A stretch of 64,000 nucleotides of DNA from Mesorhizobium atlanticum (GCF_003289965.1 NZ_QMBQ01000005.1:248001-312000); one strand, 5' to 3'; counted from the stretch's first letter, positions 32,850 to 41,827 are shown. Notes: a model not told the origin generated them from the letters alone. A program made the numbers and translations.

Positions 32850-32995
32850 TAAGGTGTGTTGAGATTCAGGTCAGGCCGCGCCGAAAATGGTGGTTTCCGA
32901 GAACCGGAGCGGAGCGTACTTTTCGTACGTGAGCACCGGAAGCGCAGGAAACCGCCATTTGCAGGCCGGTCTCACCTAAATATCAACACACCTTA
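32850..32995. mobile_element. MITE-like element, TA-flanked, 19/21-matching terminal inverted repeats
   Basis: The left end AAGGTGTGTTGAGATTCAGG (from 32851) is mirrored by the right end (32974-32994), whose complement begins AAGGTGTGTTGATATTTAGG: 19 of 21 positions match. TA dinucleotides flank both sides (32850-32851 and 32994-32995). The interior is also self-complementary ('TGGTGGTTTCC' with 'GGAAACCGCCA', centre CGTAC-TTTT-CGTACG), so it could fold into one long hairpin. It has no coding capacity. The right end supplies the TAA stop of the metallopeptidase gene. TA duplication suggests mobilisation by an IS630/Tc1-type transposase (inference). Confidence 0.7.
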
Positions 32996-33430
32996 GCCCG
33001 CTGCCGCCTGCTCGGCCGCCTCCTCGATCCGCTCCATGTCGTCGTCCGACAGGCCGAAATGGTGGCCGATCTCGTGGATCAGGACATGGGTGACGATGTC
33101 GCCCAGCGTCTCCTCGTTCTCGGCCCAGTAATCGAGGATGGCGCGGCGGTAGAGCGTGATGCGGTTCGGTCCTTCGCCGGTCTGCGGGTTCCAGCGCTCG
33201 GCAATGCCGCGTCCCTCGAACAGGCCGAGCAGGTCGAAGGGCGTCTCCAGCGACAGGTCGTCCATGATCTCGTCGGTCGGGAAGTCGGCGATCTGGATGA
33301 CGATCTCGCCGGTGAGCTGGCGGAACTCCTCCGGCAGATGGGCATAGGCCTCCAGCGCCAGAAGCTCCAGCTCGTCCATCGACGGCGAGAGCTGATCGTG
33401 CCAGGTACGTGTCTTGTAGATGCGGGCCAT
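32993..33430 (-). CDS. metallopeptidase family protein (zinicin-like, DUF1025)
   Basis: 145-residue cytoplasmic protein of the short zinicin-like family. 'LALEAYAHLPEEFRQLTGEI', 'IQIADFPTDEIMDDLSLETP', 'LFEGRGIAERWNPQTGEGPN' and the zinc motif 'VLIHEIGHHFGLSDDDMERI' (HExxHxxGLSDDD) are typical. Physiological substrate unknown. The stop codon TAA is formed by the TA target and first base of the MITE-like element, so the native C-terminus may have been marginally altered or preserved by insertion in the stop itself. Confidence 0.9.
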   Translation of the reverse strand: MARIYKTRTWHDQLSPSMDELELLALEAYAHLPEEFRQLTGEIVIQIADFPTDEIMDDLSLETPFDLLGLFEGRGIAERWNPQTGEGPNRITLYRRAILDYWAENEETLGDIVTHVLIHEIGHHFGLSDDDMERIEEAAEQAAAG

Positions 33431-33575
33431 GAACTGTCCTTTGACCCCGGCATATAGGCTTTCGCGCCGATAGAGGCAAATGAGCCGGCTGGCCGTGCGC
33501 TTTCAGGGTAAAAGCTGAAGGAATAAATTCCTTGTGAGTCTGCTTGACTCTTCCGGGCGCCTCTGGAATCTATAA

Positions 33576-33590
33576 GAACATAACAGGAAC
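33576..33590 (+). promoter_or_regulatory. SOS box (LexA site) of the imuA-imuB-dnaE2 operon
   Basis: GAACATAACAGGAAC, an exact match to the alphaproteobacterial LexA motif GAAC-N7-GAAC, 23 bp before the imuA start. Predicts induction by DNA damage. Confidence 0.85.
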
Positions 33591-33613
33591 AATTGCTGCC
33601 GGAAGTGAACGTC

Positions 33614-34606
33614 ATGGCGATAAGCGCCGTGGCGCGGGACACTGTTTTTGCCCTGCGCCGCCAGATCGCGAAGATCGAGGGAACGCTGCCCGAGCGCCTG
33701 GAGGCGCCGGCGGCTGGCGTCCCTGCTGATGTTACCGGACCGGACAGGACGATCATCCGGCGCGGCCTTGCGGTGGCCTCGCCGGACGCCTTCATGCACA
33801 CCGGCATCGAACGCTTCGACACCGCCCTCGGCGGCGGCCTGCCCAGGGCGGCGCTCAGCGAAATCCATGGGCTGGAGACCCGCGATGCCGGCGCGGTCGC
33901 CGGCTTCGCGCTCTCGCTGGTAAGCCTGATCCTCAAGGAGAAGCAGGGCCTGCCGATCCTGTGGGTTGGCACGTCGGAGATCTTCCACGAGGCCGGCCTC
34001 CCCTATGCCAGGGGCCTGCATGCCCTGTTCGGCATCGAGCCGGAACAATTGCTCTTTTCCGAGGCCCCGAAACTGCTCGACGCGCTTTGGATCGCCGAGG
34101 AAGCCGCCCGCATGACCGCCTTCGCCGCGGTCATCCTCGAAATCCGCGGCAGCCCGCGGCTTCTCGACCTCACCGCCACGCGTCGCCTGCATGCGCGGGC
34201 CCAAAGCGCCAACCGTCCCGTATTGTTGCTGCGCCAGGCCGGCGAGGCCGATCCCACCGCTGCCCCGGTGCGCCTCATCGTCTCGGCGGCGCCCGCGGCA
34301 AGCCGCGAGACGGTCGCCGGACCGCTCGCCGGCTCGATCGGCCGCCCCGCCTTCAAGGTCGATATCGGCAAGAGCCGCACGGCCTTGCCCGGACAATTCA
34401 CACTGGAGTGGAACCCAAATGAGCACGCTTTTGCGGAAAGAACAGAGAATCCTGTCGCTGTGGTTCCCGCATCTCAGCGCGGAGCGGATCCTGCGCCAGC
34501 GTCTGGGGCGATCCTGGCGTTCCCGGCCCTCGCAACACCTGCCTCTGGTGATCAGCCATCGCGACAACAACACCCAGCGCATCGCAGCCCTCGACGAGCG
34601 GGCTGA
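33614..34606 (+). CDS. imuA: mutagenesis protein ImuA
   Basis: 330-residue RecA-like accessory factor of the SOS mutasome. 'ALRRQIAKIEGTLPERLEAP', 'HTGIERFDTALGGGLPRAAL', 'SEIHGLETRDAGAVAGFALS', 'GLPILWVGTSEIFHEAGLPY' and 'ALFGIEPEQLLFSEAPKLLD' match rhizobial ImuA. The Walker A motif of RecA is absent. The start at 33614 gives the family N-terminus. Its last 188 bp overlap imuB in a different frame; the extension past 'TLEWNPNEHAF' is rich in Ala/Pro and may be dispensable. Regulated by the SOS box upstream. Confidence 0.9.
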   Translation: MAISAVARDTVFALRRQIAKIEGTLPERLEAPAAGVPADVTGPDRTIIRRGLAVASPDAFMHTGIERFDTALGGGLPRAALSEIHGLETRDAGAVAGFALSLVSLILKEKQGLPILWVGTSEIFHEAGLPYARGLHALFGIEPEQLLFSEAPKLLDALWIAEEAARMTAFAAVILEIRGSPRLLDLTATRRLHARAQSANRPVLLLRQAGEADPTAAPVRLIVSAAPAASRETVAGPLAGSIGRPAFKVDIGKSRTALPGQFTLEWNPNEHAFAERTENPVAVVPASQRGADPAPASGAILAFPALATPASGDQPSRQQHPAHRSPRRAG

Positions 34607-36038
34607 GGCGCTGAAGCTGAAGCGCGGCATGGGCATTGCCGATGCCCGCGCCATGCACCCCATGATCGATGTGGTCGAAGCCGACCCGGAAGCCGACCGC
34701 CGCCTGCTCGAAGGCCTTGCCGACTGGTGCGACCGCTACACGCCGCTGGTGGCGATCGACGCCGAGGACGGGCTGTTCCTCGACGTCACCGGCTGCACGC
34801 ATCTGTTCGGCGGCGAGCGCGCCATGCAGGACGAGATCCTCACCCGCTTCTTCCAGCAGGGCTTCGATGTTCGCGCCGGGCTGGCCTCGACGCCGGGCGC
34901 CGCCTGGGCGGCGGCGCGCTTCCACGGCAACCGCATCATTGCCGGCGGCGAGGAGGAGGCGCTGCTGGCACCGTTGCCCTTGTCGGCGCTGCGCATCGCG
35001 CCGGAGACCCGCGCCCTCCTTGAGAGCGTGGGCCTGCGCACCGCCGGCGCGGTGATGGCCGCACCGCGCGCGCCGCTCGCCCGCCGCTTCGGCGCCACTC
35101 TGCTTCTGCGCCTCGACCAGGCGCTCGGCCGCCTCGACGAGGCCGTGTCGCCGCGTCTCCCCGTCGCGCCGCTCTCAGTCGAACGCCACCTTGCCGAGCC
35201 GGTCATGCTCACCGACGACATCGAGCGGCTTATAAGCCGGCTTTCCGTCGCCCTGAAGACCGACCTCGAGCGCCGCGGCGAAGGCGCAAGGACGCTGGCG
35301 CTGCTTCTCTTTCGCGTCGACGGCGCCGTCAGCCGCATCGCCGTCGGCACCTCGCGCCCGATGCGCGAGCCGCGGCTGATCCAAAGGCTGTTCCATGAGC
35401 GGCTCACCGCGCTGGAACAGAACATCGACGCCGGCTTCGGCTTCGACCTCGTGCGGCTCTCCGTGCTGTCGGCCGCCGCCTTCGACTTGGTTCAAGGCGA
35501 CCTCACCGGCGAGGCGGAGGACGATGATGCCGACATCGCGCTGTTCGCCGACCGCGTCCGCGCCCGCCTCGGCGAGGCTGCCGTGCTGAAGCCGGTGGTC
35601 GTCGAGAGCCATCTGCCGGAGCGCGCCGTCAAAACCGTGCCTTTCGCCGAAGCCCCGCAACGGCGCGCCCCGGCGGGCGGCCGGGCGGCGCCGCCCCGAA
35701 CAGCCCCGCCGATGACCATCTATCCGCCGGAGCGGCCGGTGCGCCTGTTCCGCTCGCCGGAGCCGATCGAAGTGCCGGCGACCGAAATCCCGGAGGGTCC
35801 GCCGATGAATTTCCGCTGGCGGCGCGCGCTCTACCGCGTCGCCCGCGCCGAGGGGCCGGAGCGCATCGCCGCCGAATGGTGGCGGCAATTGCCCGGCGAG
35901 GAAGAGGCGCCGACCCGCGACTATTACCGCATCGAGGACAGCGAGGGACGCCGCTACTGGCTCTACCGCCAGGGTCTTTACAGCACCGCTCCGCAGGCCG
36001 CGCCGCCGCGCTGGTTCATGCATGGGGTGTTCGCATGA
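34419..36038 (+). CDS. imuB: Y-family polymerase homologue ImuB
   Basis: 539-residue Y-family polymerase homologue that tethers DnaE2 to the sliding clamp and is considered catalytically inactive. 'ILSLWFPHLSAERILRQRLG' replaces the metal-binding acidic first motif of true polymerases; 'YTPLVAIDAEDGLFLDVTGC' and 'GLASTPGAAWAAARF' are ImuB blocks. A linker and C-terminal ImuB-C region ('RPVRLFRSPEPIEVPATEIP', 'RRALYRVARAEGPERIAAEW') follow. ATG 34419 lies inside imuA, and the stop overlaps the dnaE2 start by 4 bp, so all three genes are coupled. Confidence 0.93.
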   Translation: MSTLLRKEQRILSLWFPHLSAERILRQRLGRSWRSRPSQHLPLVISHRDNNTQRIAALDERAEALKLKRGMGIADARAMHPMIDVVEADPEADRRLLEGLADWCDRYTPLVAIDAEDGLFLDVTGCTHLFGGERAMQDEILTRFFQQGFDVRAGLASTPGAAWAAARFHGNRIIAGGEEEALLAPLPLSALRIAPETRALLESVGLRTAGAVMAAPRAPLARRFGATLLLRLDQALGRLDEAVSPRLPVAPLSVERHLAEPVMLTDDIERLISRLSVALKTDLERRGEGARTLALLLFRVDGAVSRIAVGTSRPMREPRLIQRLFHERLTALEQNIDAGFGFDLVRLSVLSAAAFDLVQGDLTGEAEDDDADIALFADRVRARLGEAAVLKPVVVESHLPERAVKTVPFAEAPQRRAPAGGRAAPPRTAPPMTIYPPERPVRLFRSPEPIEVPATEIPEGPPMNFRWRRALYRVARAEGPERIAAEWWRQLPGEEEAPTRDYYRIEDSEGRRYWLYRQGLYSTAPQAAPPRWFMHGVFA

Positions 36039-39000
36039 ACGCGCTGACCGCCATCCCCTATGCCGAGTTCGGCATAAGCTCGAATTTCTCCTTCCTGCGC
36101 GGCGCCTCCAAGCCCGAGGAGCTGGTGGTCACGGCGAAATTCTACGGTTTTGCCTCGATCGGGCTTGCCGACCGCAACACGGTGGCCGGCGTCGTGCGCG
36201 CCTGGCAACAGGCCAAGGTGGAGAAGATGGCCTATCATCCCGGCTGCCGCCTGGTGTTCGGCGACGGCACGCCGGACATTCTCGCCTATCCCCGCGACCG
36301 CCAGGGCTGGGGGCATCTGTGCCGCATGCTGACCCAAGCCAATCTGCGCGACGAGAACGAGAAGGGCGCGACGCTGCTCGAGCTCGACGACCTGCTCGAA
36401 TGGGGCGATCGGATGTCGCTGGCGATCCTGCCCAACCTCTCCGGCGGCGCGGAAGAGAATCTGGAGTTTATTAGCCGGCTTAAGGATCGCTTCGGCGCGG
36501 CGCTCCGATTGGCCGTGGTGCCGGATTATGGCGGCAATGACCGCTTCCGTATCGAGCAGGCCGCGGCGATGGCCGACCATGCGCGTATCCCGCTGATGGC
36601 GACCAACGACGTGCTCTATCATGCCGCCGACCGCCGCCCGCTGCAGGATGTGCTCACCGCGATCCGCCTCAACACGCCGGTTTCCGAGGTCGGGCTGGAG
36701 CTGACCGCCAATGCTGAGCGCCATCTGAAGCCGCCCCTGGAGATGGCACGCCTTTTCCGCCGTCACCCTGAAGCGCTGGCCGAGACACTGCGCTTCGCCG
36801 ACGAATTGACCTTCTCGCTCAGCGACCTCGAATACAACTACCCGGACGAGCCGACAGAATCCGGCCTCGGGCCACAGGCCGAGCTCGAGCGTTTGGCCTA
36901 TGAAGGCGCGGCGAGGCGCTACCCGGCCGGCATCCCTTCGCATGTCACGCAGCGCATCGAAGAAGAACTCGCCCTGATCGAGCGCCTGAACTATGCGCGC
37001 TATTTCCTGACCGTCCACGACATCGTGAAATTCGCCCGCAGCAAGGACATTCTCTGCCAGGGGCGCGGCTCTGCCGCCAATTCGGTCATCTGCTTCTGCA
37101 TCGGCATCACCGAAGTCGGCCCCGACCGGATCGATGCGCTGTTCGAACGCTTCATCTCGGAGGAGCGCAACGAGCCGCCCGACATCGACGTCGATTTCGA
37201 GCATGAAAGGCGCGACGAGGTCATCGCCTATATCTACGAGAAATACAGCGCCAAGCGCACCGCCTTGGCCGCCGCCGTCATCAGCTATCGCGGCCGCTCC
37301 GCCCTGCGCGAGGTGGCCAAGGCCATGGGCCTGTCGGAGGATGTCCGCAGCGCGCTGTCCAGCACCATCTGGGGCTGGTCGACCTCCGAACTCGGCGAGA
37401 GGGAAGCCAATGCCGGCGGCCTCGACCGCGCCGACCCGCTGTCGCGCCAGGTGCTGGAGCGCGCCAACGAGATCATGGGCTTCCCCCGCCACCTCTCCCA
37501 GCATGTCGGCGGCTTCGTCATCACCCGCGACCGGCTCGACGAGGTCGTGCCCATCGTCAAGACGGCGATGGAGGAGCGCAAGATGGTCGAATGGGACAAG
37601 GACGACCTCGACGCGGTGAAGATCCTCAAGGTCGACGTGCTGGCGCTCGGCATGCTGACCTGCCTGAAGCGCGCCTTGTCCCTGCTCACGCATCATTATC
37701 CGAAGGCACGGGACGATTACGGCCGACCCTATAGCTTGGATTCTATCCCCCCGGAGAACCAACGCGTCTACGACATGATCTGCCGTGCGGATACGTTGGG
37801 CGTCTTCCAGATCGAATCCCGCGCGCAGATGTCGATGCTGCCGCGGCTTAAGCCACGCGAATTCTATGATCTCGTCATCGAGGTGGCGATCGTGCGTCCC
37901 GGCCCGATCCAGGGCGACATGGTGCATCCCTATCTGCGCCGCCGGCAGAAAAAAGAGGCGGTCCATTACCCCAGCCCGGATCTGAAAAAGATCCTCGGCA
38001 AGACGTTGGGTGTGCCGCTGTTCCAGGAACAGGCGATGAAGATCGCCATCGTCGCCGGCGGCTTCCGGCCGGGCGAGGCCGACGAGCTGCGCCGCGCCAT
38101 GGCGACCTTCAAGCGCACCGGCACGATCGGCAATTACCGCCAGCGCATGATCGACGGCATGGTCGGCAATGGCTACGACAAGGAGTTCGCCGAGCGCTGC
38201 TTCAAGCAGATCGAGGGTTTTGGCGAATATGGCTTTCCCGAAAGCCATGCCGCCTCCTTCGCGCTGCTGGTCTACGCCTCCTGCTGGTTCAAGACCTTCT
38301 ATCCCGATGTCTTCTGTGCCGCGATCCTGAACGCGCAGCCGATGGGTTTCTACCAGCCGGCCCAGCTGGTGCGCGACGCGCGCGACCATGGCGTCGAGGT
38401 GCGCGAGGTCGACATCAACCATTCCGTCTGGGACTGCACGCTGGAGGCCGCCGCCTTCGATCCGTCCCGCATCCTCGAGCGCCACGCCTCGATGCGCGGC
38501 GTGGTCCGGACCGCGCATGCCGTGCGCCTCGGCTTCCGCCAGATCAAGGGCCTGTCCGAGGAACGCATGGAAGCCGTCGTCGTGCAGCGCGGCGACGGTT
38601 ATCGATCGGTCAGGGATGTCTGGCTGCGCTCCGGCCTTGATGTCGGCGAGATCGAAAGACTGGCTGAGGCCGACGCCTTCCGTTCGATCGGCCTCGACCG
38701 CCGTGCCGCGCTCTGGGAAGTCCGTGCCCTCGACGGCAGGAGCGCCGCCGAGAAACTGCCGCTGTTCGACCAGCCGTCACTCGGCCTGCGCGAGCTGGAG
38801 CCGGAAACGAAACTGCCGAAAATGCCGCTCGGCGAGCATGTCGTGCATGACTATCGCGCGCTCGGACTGTCGCTGAAGGAGCATCCCGTCGCCTTTCTGC
38901 GCGAAAGGCTGACCCGCGCCGGCGTCACCCCCAACGCCCACCTGCCGTCGGTGCGCGACGGCCGCCGGGTTTCGGTCGCCGGCCTCGTGCTGGTCCGCCA

Positions 39001-39373
39001 GCGCCCCGGCAAGGGCAATGCGATCTTCGTCACCCTCGAGGACGAAAAATCGATCGCCAACGTCATCATCTGGCCACGCGTCTTCGACCGCTTCCGCTCT
39101 GTCGTCATGGGCGCCCGCTTCATCCGCGTCACCGGCAAGCTGCAGCATGAATCGGACGTCATCCACATCGTCGCCGATAGGATCGAGGATTTGACCCCCT
39201 GGCTGAGCGTGCTGCTGGAATCCGCCAATCGCCCGGCCATCGAGCACAATCCCGCCGACCGGCCGGTTGGATCGGCTCCCGCCGCAAGCCGAGGCCTGCC
39301 GGTCCGCCAGGATCTTGAAGCCCTGTCGGGTGCCGCGCAGCAGGTCATGCCCAAGGGGCGGAATTTTCAGTAG
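36035..39373 (+). CDS. dnaE2: error-prone DNA polymerase DnaE2 (ImuC)
   Basis: 1112-residue C-family polymerase that performs SOS-induced translesion synthesis with ImuA and ImuB. PHP domain at the N-terminus ('YAEFGISSNFSFLRGASKPE', 'GFASIGLADRNTVAGVVRAW'). The palm carries 'CQGRGSAANSVICFCIGITE' and 'PPDIDVDFEHERRDEVIAYI' with the catalytic Asp residues. 'GVPLFQEQAMKIAIVAGGFR' and 'FGEYGFPESHAASFALLVYA' follow, and an OB-fold lies near 960-1040 ('VSVAGLVLVRQRPGKGNAIF'). Length is typical for DnaE2 (about 1080-1130), shorter than replicative DnaE. It shares the SOS box before imuA. Confidence 0.95.
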   Translation: MNALTAIPYAEFGISSNFSFLRGASKPEELVVTAKFYGFASIGLADRNTVAGVVRAWQQAKVEKMAYHPGCRLVFGDGTPDILAYPRDRQGWGHLCRMLTQANLRDENEKGATLLELDDLLEWGDRMSLAILPNLSGGAEENLEFISRLKDRFGAALRLAVVPDYGGNDRFRIEQAAAMADHARIPLMATNDVLYHAADRRPLQDVLTAIRLNTPVSEVGLELTANAERHLKPPLEMARLFRRHPEALAETLRFADELTFSLSDLEYNYPDEPTESGLGPQAELERLAYEGAARRYPAGIPSHVTQRIEEELALIERLNYARYFLTVHDIVKFARSKDILCQGRGSAANSVICFCIGITEVGPDRIDALFERFISEERNEPPDIDVDFEHERRDEVIAYIYEKYSAKRTALAAAVISYRGRSALREVAKAMGLSEDVRSALSSTIWGWSTSELGEREANAGGLDRADPLSRQVLERANEIMGFPRHLSQHVGGFVITRDRLDEVVPIVKTAMEERKMVEWDKDDLDAVKILKVDVLALGMLTCLKRALSLLTHHYPKARDDYGRPYSLDSIPPENQRVYDMICRADTLGVFQIESRAQMSMLPRLKPREFYDLVIEVAIVRPGPIQGDMVHPYLRRRQKKEAVHYPSPDLKKILGKTLGVPLFQEQAMKIAIVAGGFRPGEADELRRAMATFKRTGTIGNYRQRMIDGMVGNGYDKEFAERCFKQIEGFGEYGFPESHAASFALLVYASCWFKTFYPDVFCAAILNAQPMGFYQPAQLVRDARDHGVEVREVDINHSVWDCTLEAAAFDPSRILERHASMRGVVRTAHAVRLGFRQIKGLSEERMEAVVVQRGDGYRSVRDVWLRSGLDVGEIERLAEADAFRSIGLDRRAALWEVRALDGRSAAEKLPLFDQPSLGLRELEPETKLPKMPLGEHVVHDYRALGLSLKEHPVAFLRERLTRAGVTPNAHLPSVRDGRRVSVAGLVLVRQRPGKGNAIFVTLEDEKSIANVIIWPRVFDRFRSVVMGARFIRVTGKLQHESDVIHIVADRIEDLTPWLSVLLESANRPAIEHNPADRPVGSAPAASRGLPVRQDLEALSGAAQQVMPKGRNFQ

Positions 39374-39499
39374 GATGACACGGGGAAGGCAGGCGCCCGA
39401 CTGCGTGTGCCGTCACGATGCACAACTTTGATGTCGGCGGGACAGAGGGGGGCGCGAAGGATCGCCAACTTACGTCGCGCTGCACCTGTAAGCCGCTCT

Positions 39500-39748
39500 C
39501 TACGACGGCCCGCTGAGCCGTGGCGGCGGTGGCGCCAGCATGTCCTCGGCCGAGATCGTGCGCGCCTCCGAGGGCAGCATGATGGGGATGCCGTCGCGCA
39601 CCGGATAGGCGAGCTTGGCCACGCGCGAGACCAGCTCGCCGCGCTCCGGGTCCCAGGTCAGCGGTCCCTTGGTCAGCGGGCAGGCCAGCAATTCAAGCAG
39701 CTTCGGGTCGACCTCGGCCTTCCGCCCGTCACGTCCGTCCGCTGGCAT
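39500..39748 (-). CDS. Trm112 family protein
   Basis: 82 residues. 'DPKLLELLACPLTKGPLTWD' and 'LAYPVRDGIPIMLPSEART' define the Trm112/YcaR fold. Only one of the usual Cys ligands is visible (CPLTKG), so the zinc site is probably incomplete, as in many bacterial members. Homologues activate methyltransferases; the partner is not known here. The next gene upstream on this strand is separated by the deleted MITE-like copy. Confidence 0.88.
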   Translation of the reverse strand: MPADGRDGRKAEVDPKLLELLACPLTKGPLTWDPERGELVSRVAKLAYPVRDGIPIMLPSEARTISAEDMLAPPPPRLSGPS

Positions 39749-39780
39749 CGCAATTTTCCATTGTCCAATTCCCTCGGCCC

Positions 39781-39840
39781 TAAGTGGGCGCAGGAAGCCG
39801 CCATTTGCAGGCCGGCCTCACCTGAATATCAGCACACTTA
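39781..39840. mobile_element. internally deleted copy of the MITE-like element
   Basis: 60 bp beginning TAAGTG and ending CACTTA. The right three quarters ('GCAGGAAGCCGCCATTTGCA', 'GGCCGGCCTCACCTGAATAT', 'CAGCACACTTA') match the right half of the element at 32850-32995 closely; the left half is missing. Again the terminal TA forms part of the TAA stop of the neighbouring minus-strand gene. Confidence 0.6.
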
Positions 39841-40509
39841 CTGCAGACTTGACCCAAACTCGTCATCCTCGCGCGCCAGCGTCATTTCGGTGATGGCGAT
39901 CAGCGTTTCGGCGCGCGTCTTCAGGTCCGGCGCTTCCAGCAACGCCTGCTTCTCGGCCGGCCCGTAGGGCGCCATCATCGACAGCGCATTGACCAGTATG
40001 CCGTTTTCGGCGCGGCTGACGCTTTCCCAGTCGGCTTCGAGATCGTTGGCCTGCAGATAGGCGCGAAACGCCTTGAGCAGCGCCGGCCGGTCGACCTCGG
40101 CGGCGACCGGGTCCTCCTCGAGGTCGGCGAGAAACGGCCTGATCTTGCACTGCCGGAACGGCACCTTTGCCGCGAGTTCCTGCACGATGCGGAACCTGCA
40201 CACGCCCTGCAGCGAGATCAGGTAGCGGCCGTCGCCGGTCTCGGCGAGAGAGATGATGCGCCCGGCGCAACCGACGTTGCAGAGCTCCGGCTCGCCATCG
40301 TCGCGCAACGCGCCGTCGAGACTCGGCTGGACCATGCCGATCAGCCGCGAGCCGGCCATCGCCTGGTCGATCATCTGGAGATAGCGCGGCTCGAAGATGT
40401 TGAGCGGCATGCGGCCACCGGGCAGAAGCAGCGCTCCGGCGAGCGGAAACACCGGGATTGCCGACGGCAGATCCTTGGCGAGCCGGTAGAGTGCGTTACC
40501 GACGCGCAC
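39838..40509 (-). CDS. LON peptidase substrate-binding domain protein
   Basis: 223-residue protein with an N-terminal LON-SB domain only: 'SAIPVFPLAGALLLPGGRMP', 'LNIFEPRYLQMIDQAMAGSR', 'LIGMVQPS', 'GCAGRIISLAETGDGRYLIS' and 'LQGVCRFRI'. No ATPase or protease domain is present. Such stand-alone proteins are common in alphaproteobacteria; their role is unknown. The TAA stop (39838-39840) is formed at the edge of the repeat element. Confidence 0.9.
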   Translation of the reverse strand: MRVGNALYRLAKDLPSAIPVFPLAGALLLPGGRMPLNIFEPRYLQMIDQAMAGSRLIGMVQPSLDGALRDDGEPELCNVGCAGRIISLAETGDGRYLISLQGVCRFRIVQELAAKVPFRQCKIRPFLADLEEDPVAAEVDRPALLKAFRAYLQANDLEADWESVSRAENGILVNALSMMAPYGPAEKQALLEAPDLKTRAETLIAITEMTLAREDDEFGSSLQ

Positions 40510-40827
40510 CGCGACCCTCCCAAAGCAACGCCGTCAAGCGCATCACCCTGCAACCTCCTCTCGCCCGGCAAGCTCGTCCCGGACTGGCGGCGAACCGCCA
40601 GCCTGCCCTTATCTGGCGCTGACAATCCTTTGCTCAAGCCTGCCGGCCACAACAGCTGACAAAAAAGGCTTGAGCGCAATTCCGGGACCAGCGCGAGTCT
40701 GTTTCCCTCCGGAATTGCGTCAGAACAGATACCTAGAGCAATTCCAGGGAAAGTGTGAAACGGTTTTCCGTCCGGAATTGCGTCAGACAACGACTTGGAG
40801 CGATTCGGCGAATCCGCGAGACGCCGA
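40510..40827. repeat. two AATTCC-family repeats in a 320-bp gap
   Basis: Copy 1 (about 40668-40735): 'GCGCAATTCCGGGACCAGCG' with 'CCTCCGGAATTGCGTCAGAA'. Copy 2 (40735-40837): 'AGAGCAATTCCAGGGAAAG', 'CCGTCCGGAATTGCGTCAGA', then 'GAGCGATTCGGCGAATCCGC' and 'CCGAAACCGCTCTA'. They are tandem and overlap the end of the thioredoxin gene. The rest (40510-40660) holds nothing recognisable. Confidence 0.65.
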
Positions 40828-40834
40828 AACCGCT

Positions 40835-41827
40835 CTACGAGAACAGCAGCGACGACAGCTTGCGGCGGGCCGCCAGTGTCGCCTCGTCGGTCATGCCCCA
40901 GGCCTCGAACAGCTTCAACAGCTGCGCCCTGGCGCCATCGTCGTTCCAGCTGCGGTCGGCCTTGACGATCGCCAGCAGATTGTCGGCGGCGGCATTGCGC
41001 TCGCCGCGCGCGTTCTGGATCATCGCCAGGTCGAACCGCGCCTGATGGTCGGCCGGATTGGCGGCGAGCCGGCGCTCGAGCTCGGCCGGATTGCCGAGCG
41101 CGGCCGCTTCGGCCGCCAGGGTCATCTTGGCGCGCAGCGCCGCGAGCGCCGGCGCGTCCTTCTTGTCCTCGGGCGCCCGGGCGAGCACGGCCTCGACGCC
41201 TTCCGCGTCGCCGGCATCGAACAGGATCTCGCCCAGCCCCGCGATCGCCTCGAGCGCCTCGGGCGCCTGCTCGAGGATCGCGTCGTAGATGTCGGCCGCG
41301 GTCTGCACGTCGCCGGCCGCGCGCGCCTCGGCGGCGGCGGCCAGCGCGTCGGCGATCTGCGGCGCGCCGCCGCCCTTGCCGCCGACCTTCTGGATGAATT
41401 GGTTGATCTGGCTTTCGGGAATGGCGCCCATGAAGCCGTCGACCGGCTGGCCGTCCTTGAAGGCGATGACCGCGGGGATCGACTGGATGCCGAGCTGGCC
41501 GGCGATCGAGGGATGGTCATCGATGTTCATCTTGACCAGCTTGACCTTGCCACCGGCCGCCTGCACCGCCTTTTCGAGCTGCGGCGTCAGTTGCTTGCAG
41601 GGCCCGCACCATGGCGCCCAGAAGTCGACCAGCACCGGCTGGCGCCGCGATTCCTGGATGACGTCGGCGGCGAAGGTGGCGGTGGTGGTGTCCTTGATCA
41701 GCTCGGCCGCCGGCGGCGCCTCGCCCAGCGAAACCTTGGGGCGGTCTCCGCCGCCATATTGCACCGTCTGGGCGTACTGGCCGCCATTGCCGCCGAACCC
41801 GCCGCTATACGGATTGTTGTCGCTCAT
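40835..41827 (-). CDS. thioredoxin-TPR protein (CnoX/YbbN-like)
   Basis: 330 residues. A Gly/Tyr/Asn-rich N-terminal stretch is followed by a thioredoxin domain with active-site WCGPC ('VLVDFWAPWCGPCKQLTPQL', about residues 65-85). TPR-like helices follow ('DIYDAILEQAPEALEAIAGL', 'LERRLAANPADHQARFDLAM'). This matches the CnoX/YbbN chaperedoxin family, which protects and hands clients to GroEL or DnaK; here the CxxC is intact, so redox activity is likely. Start at 41827 chosen for the family-like N-terminus. Confidence 0.9.
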   Translation of the reverse strand: MSDNNPYSGGFGGNGGQYAQTVQYGGGDRPKVSLGEAPPAAELIKDTTTATFAADVIQESRRQPVLVDFWAPWCGPCKQLTPQLEKAVQAAGGKVKLVKMNIDDHPSIAGQLGIQSIPAVIAFKDGQPVDGFMGAIPESQINQFIQKVGGKGGGAPQIADALAAAAEARAAGDVQTAADIYDAILEQAPEALEAIAGLGEILFDAGDAEGVEAVLARAPEDKKDAPALAALRAKMTLAAEAAALGNPAELERRLAANPADHQARFDLAMIQNARGERNAAADNLLAIVKADRSWNDDGARAQLLKLFEAWGMTDEATLAARRKLSSLLFS

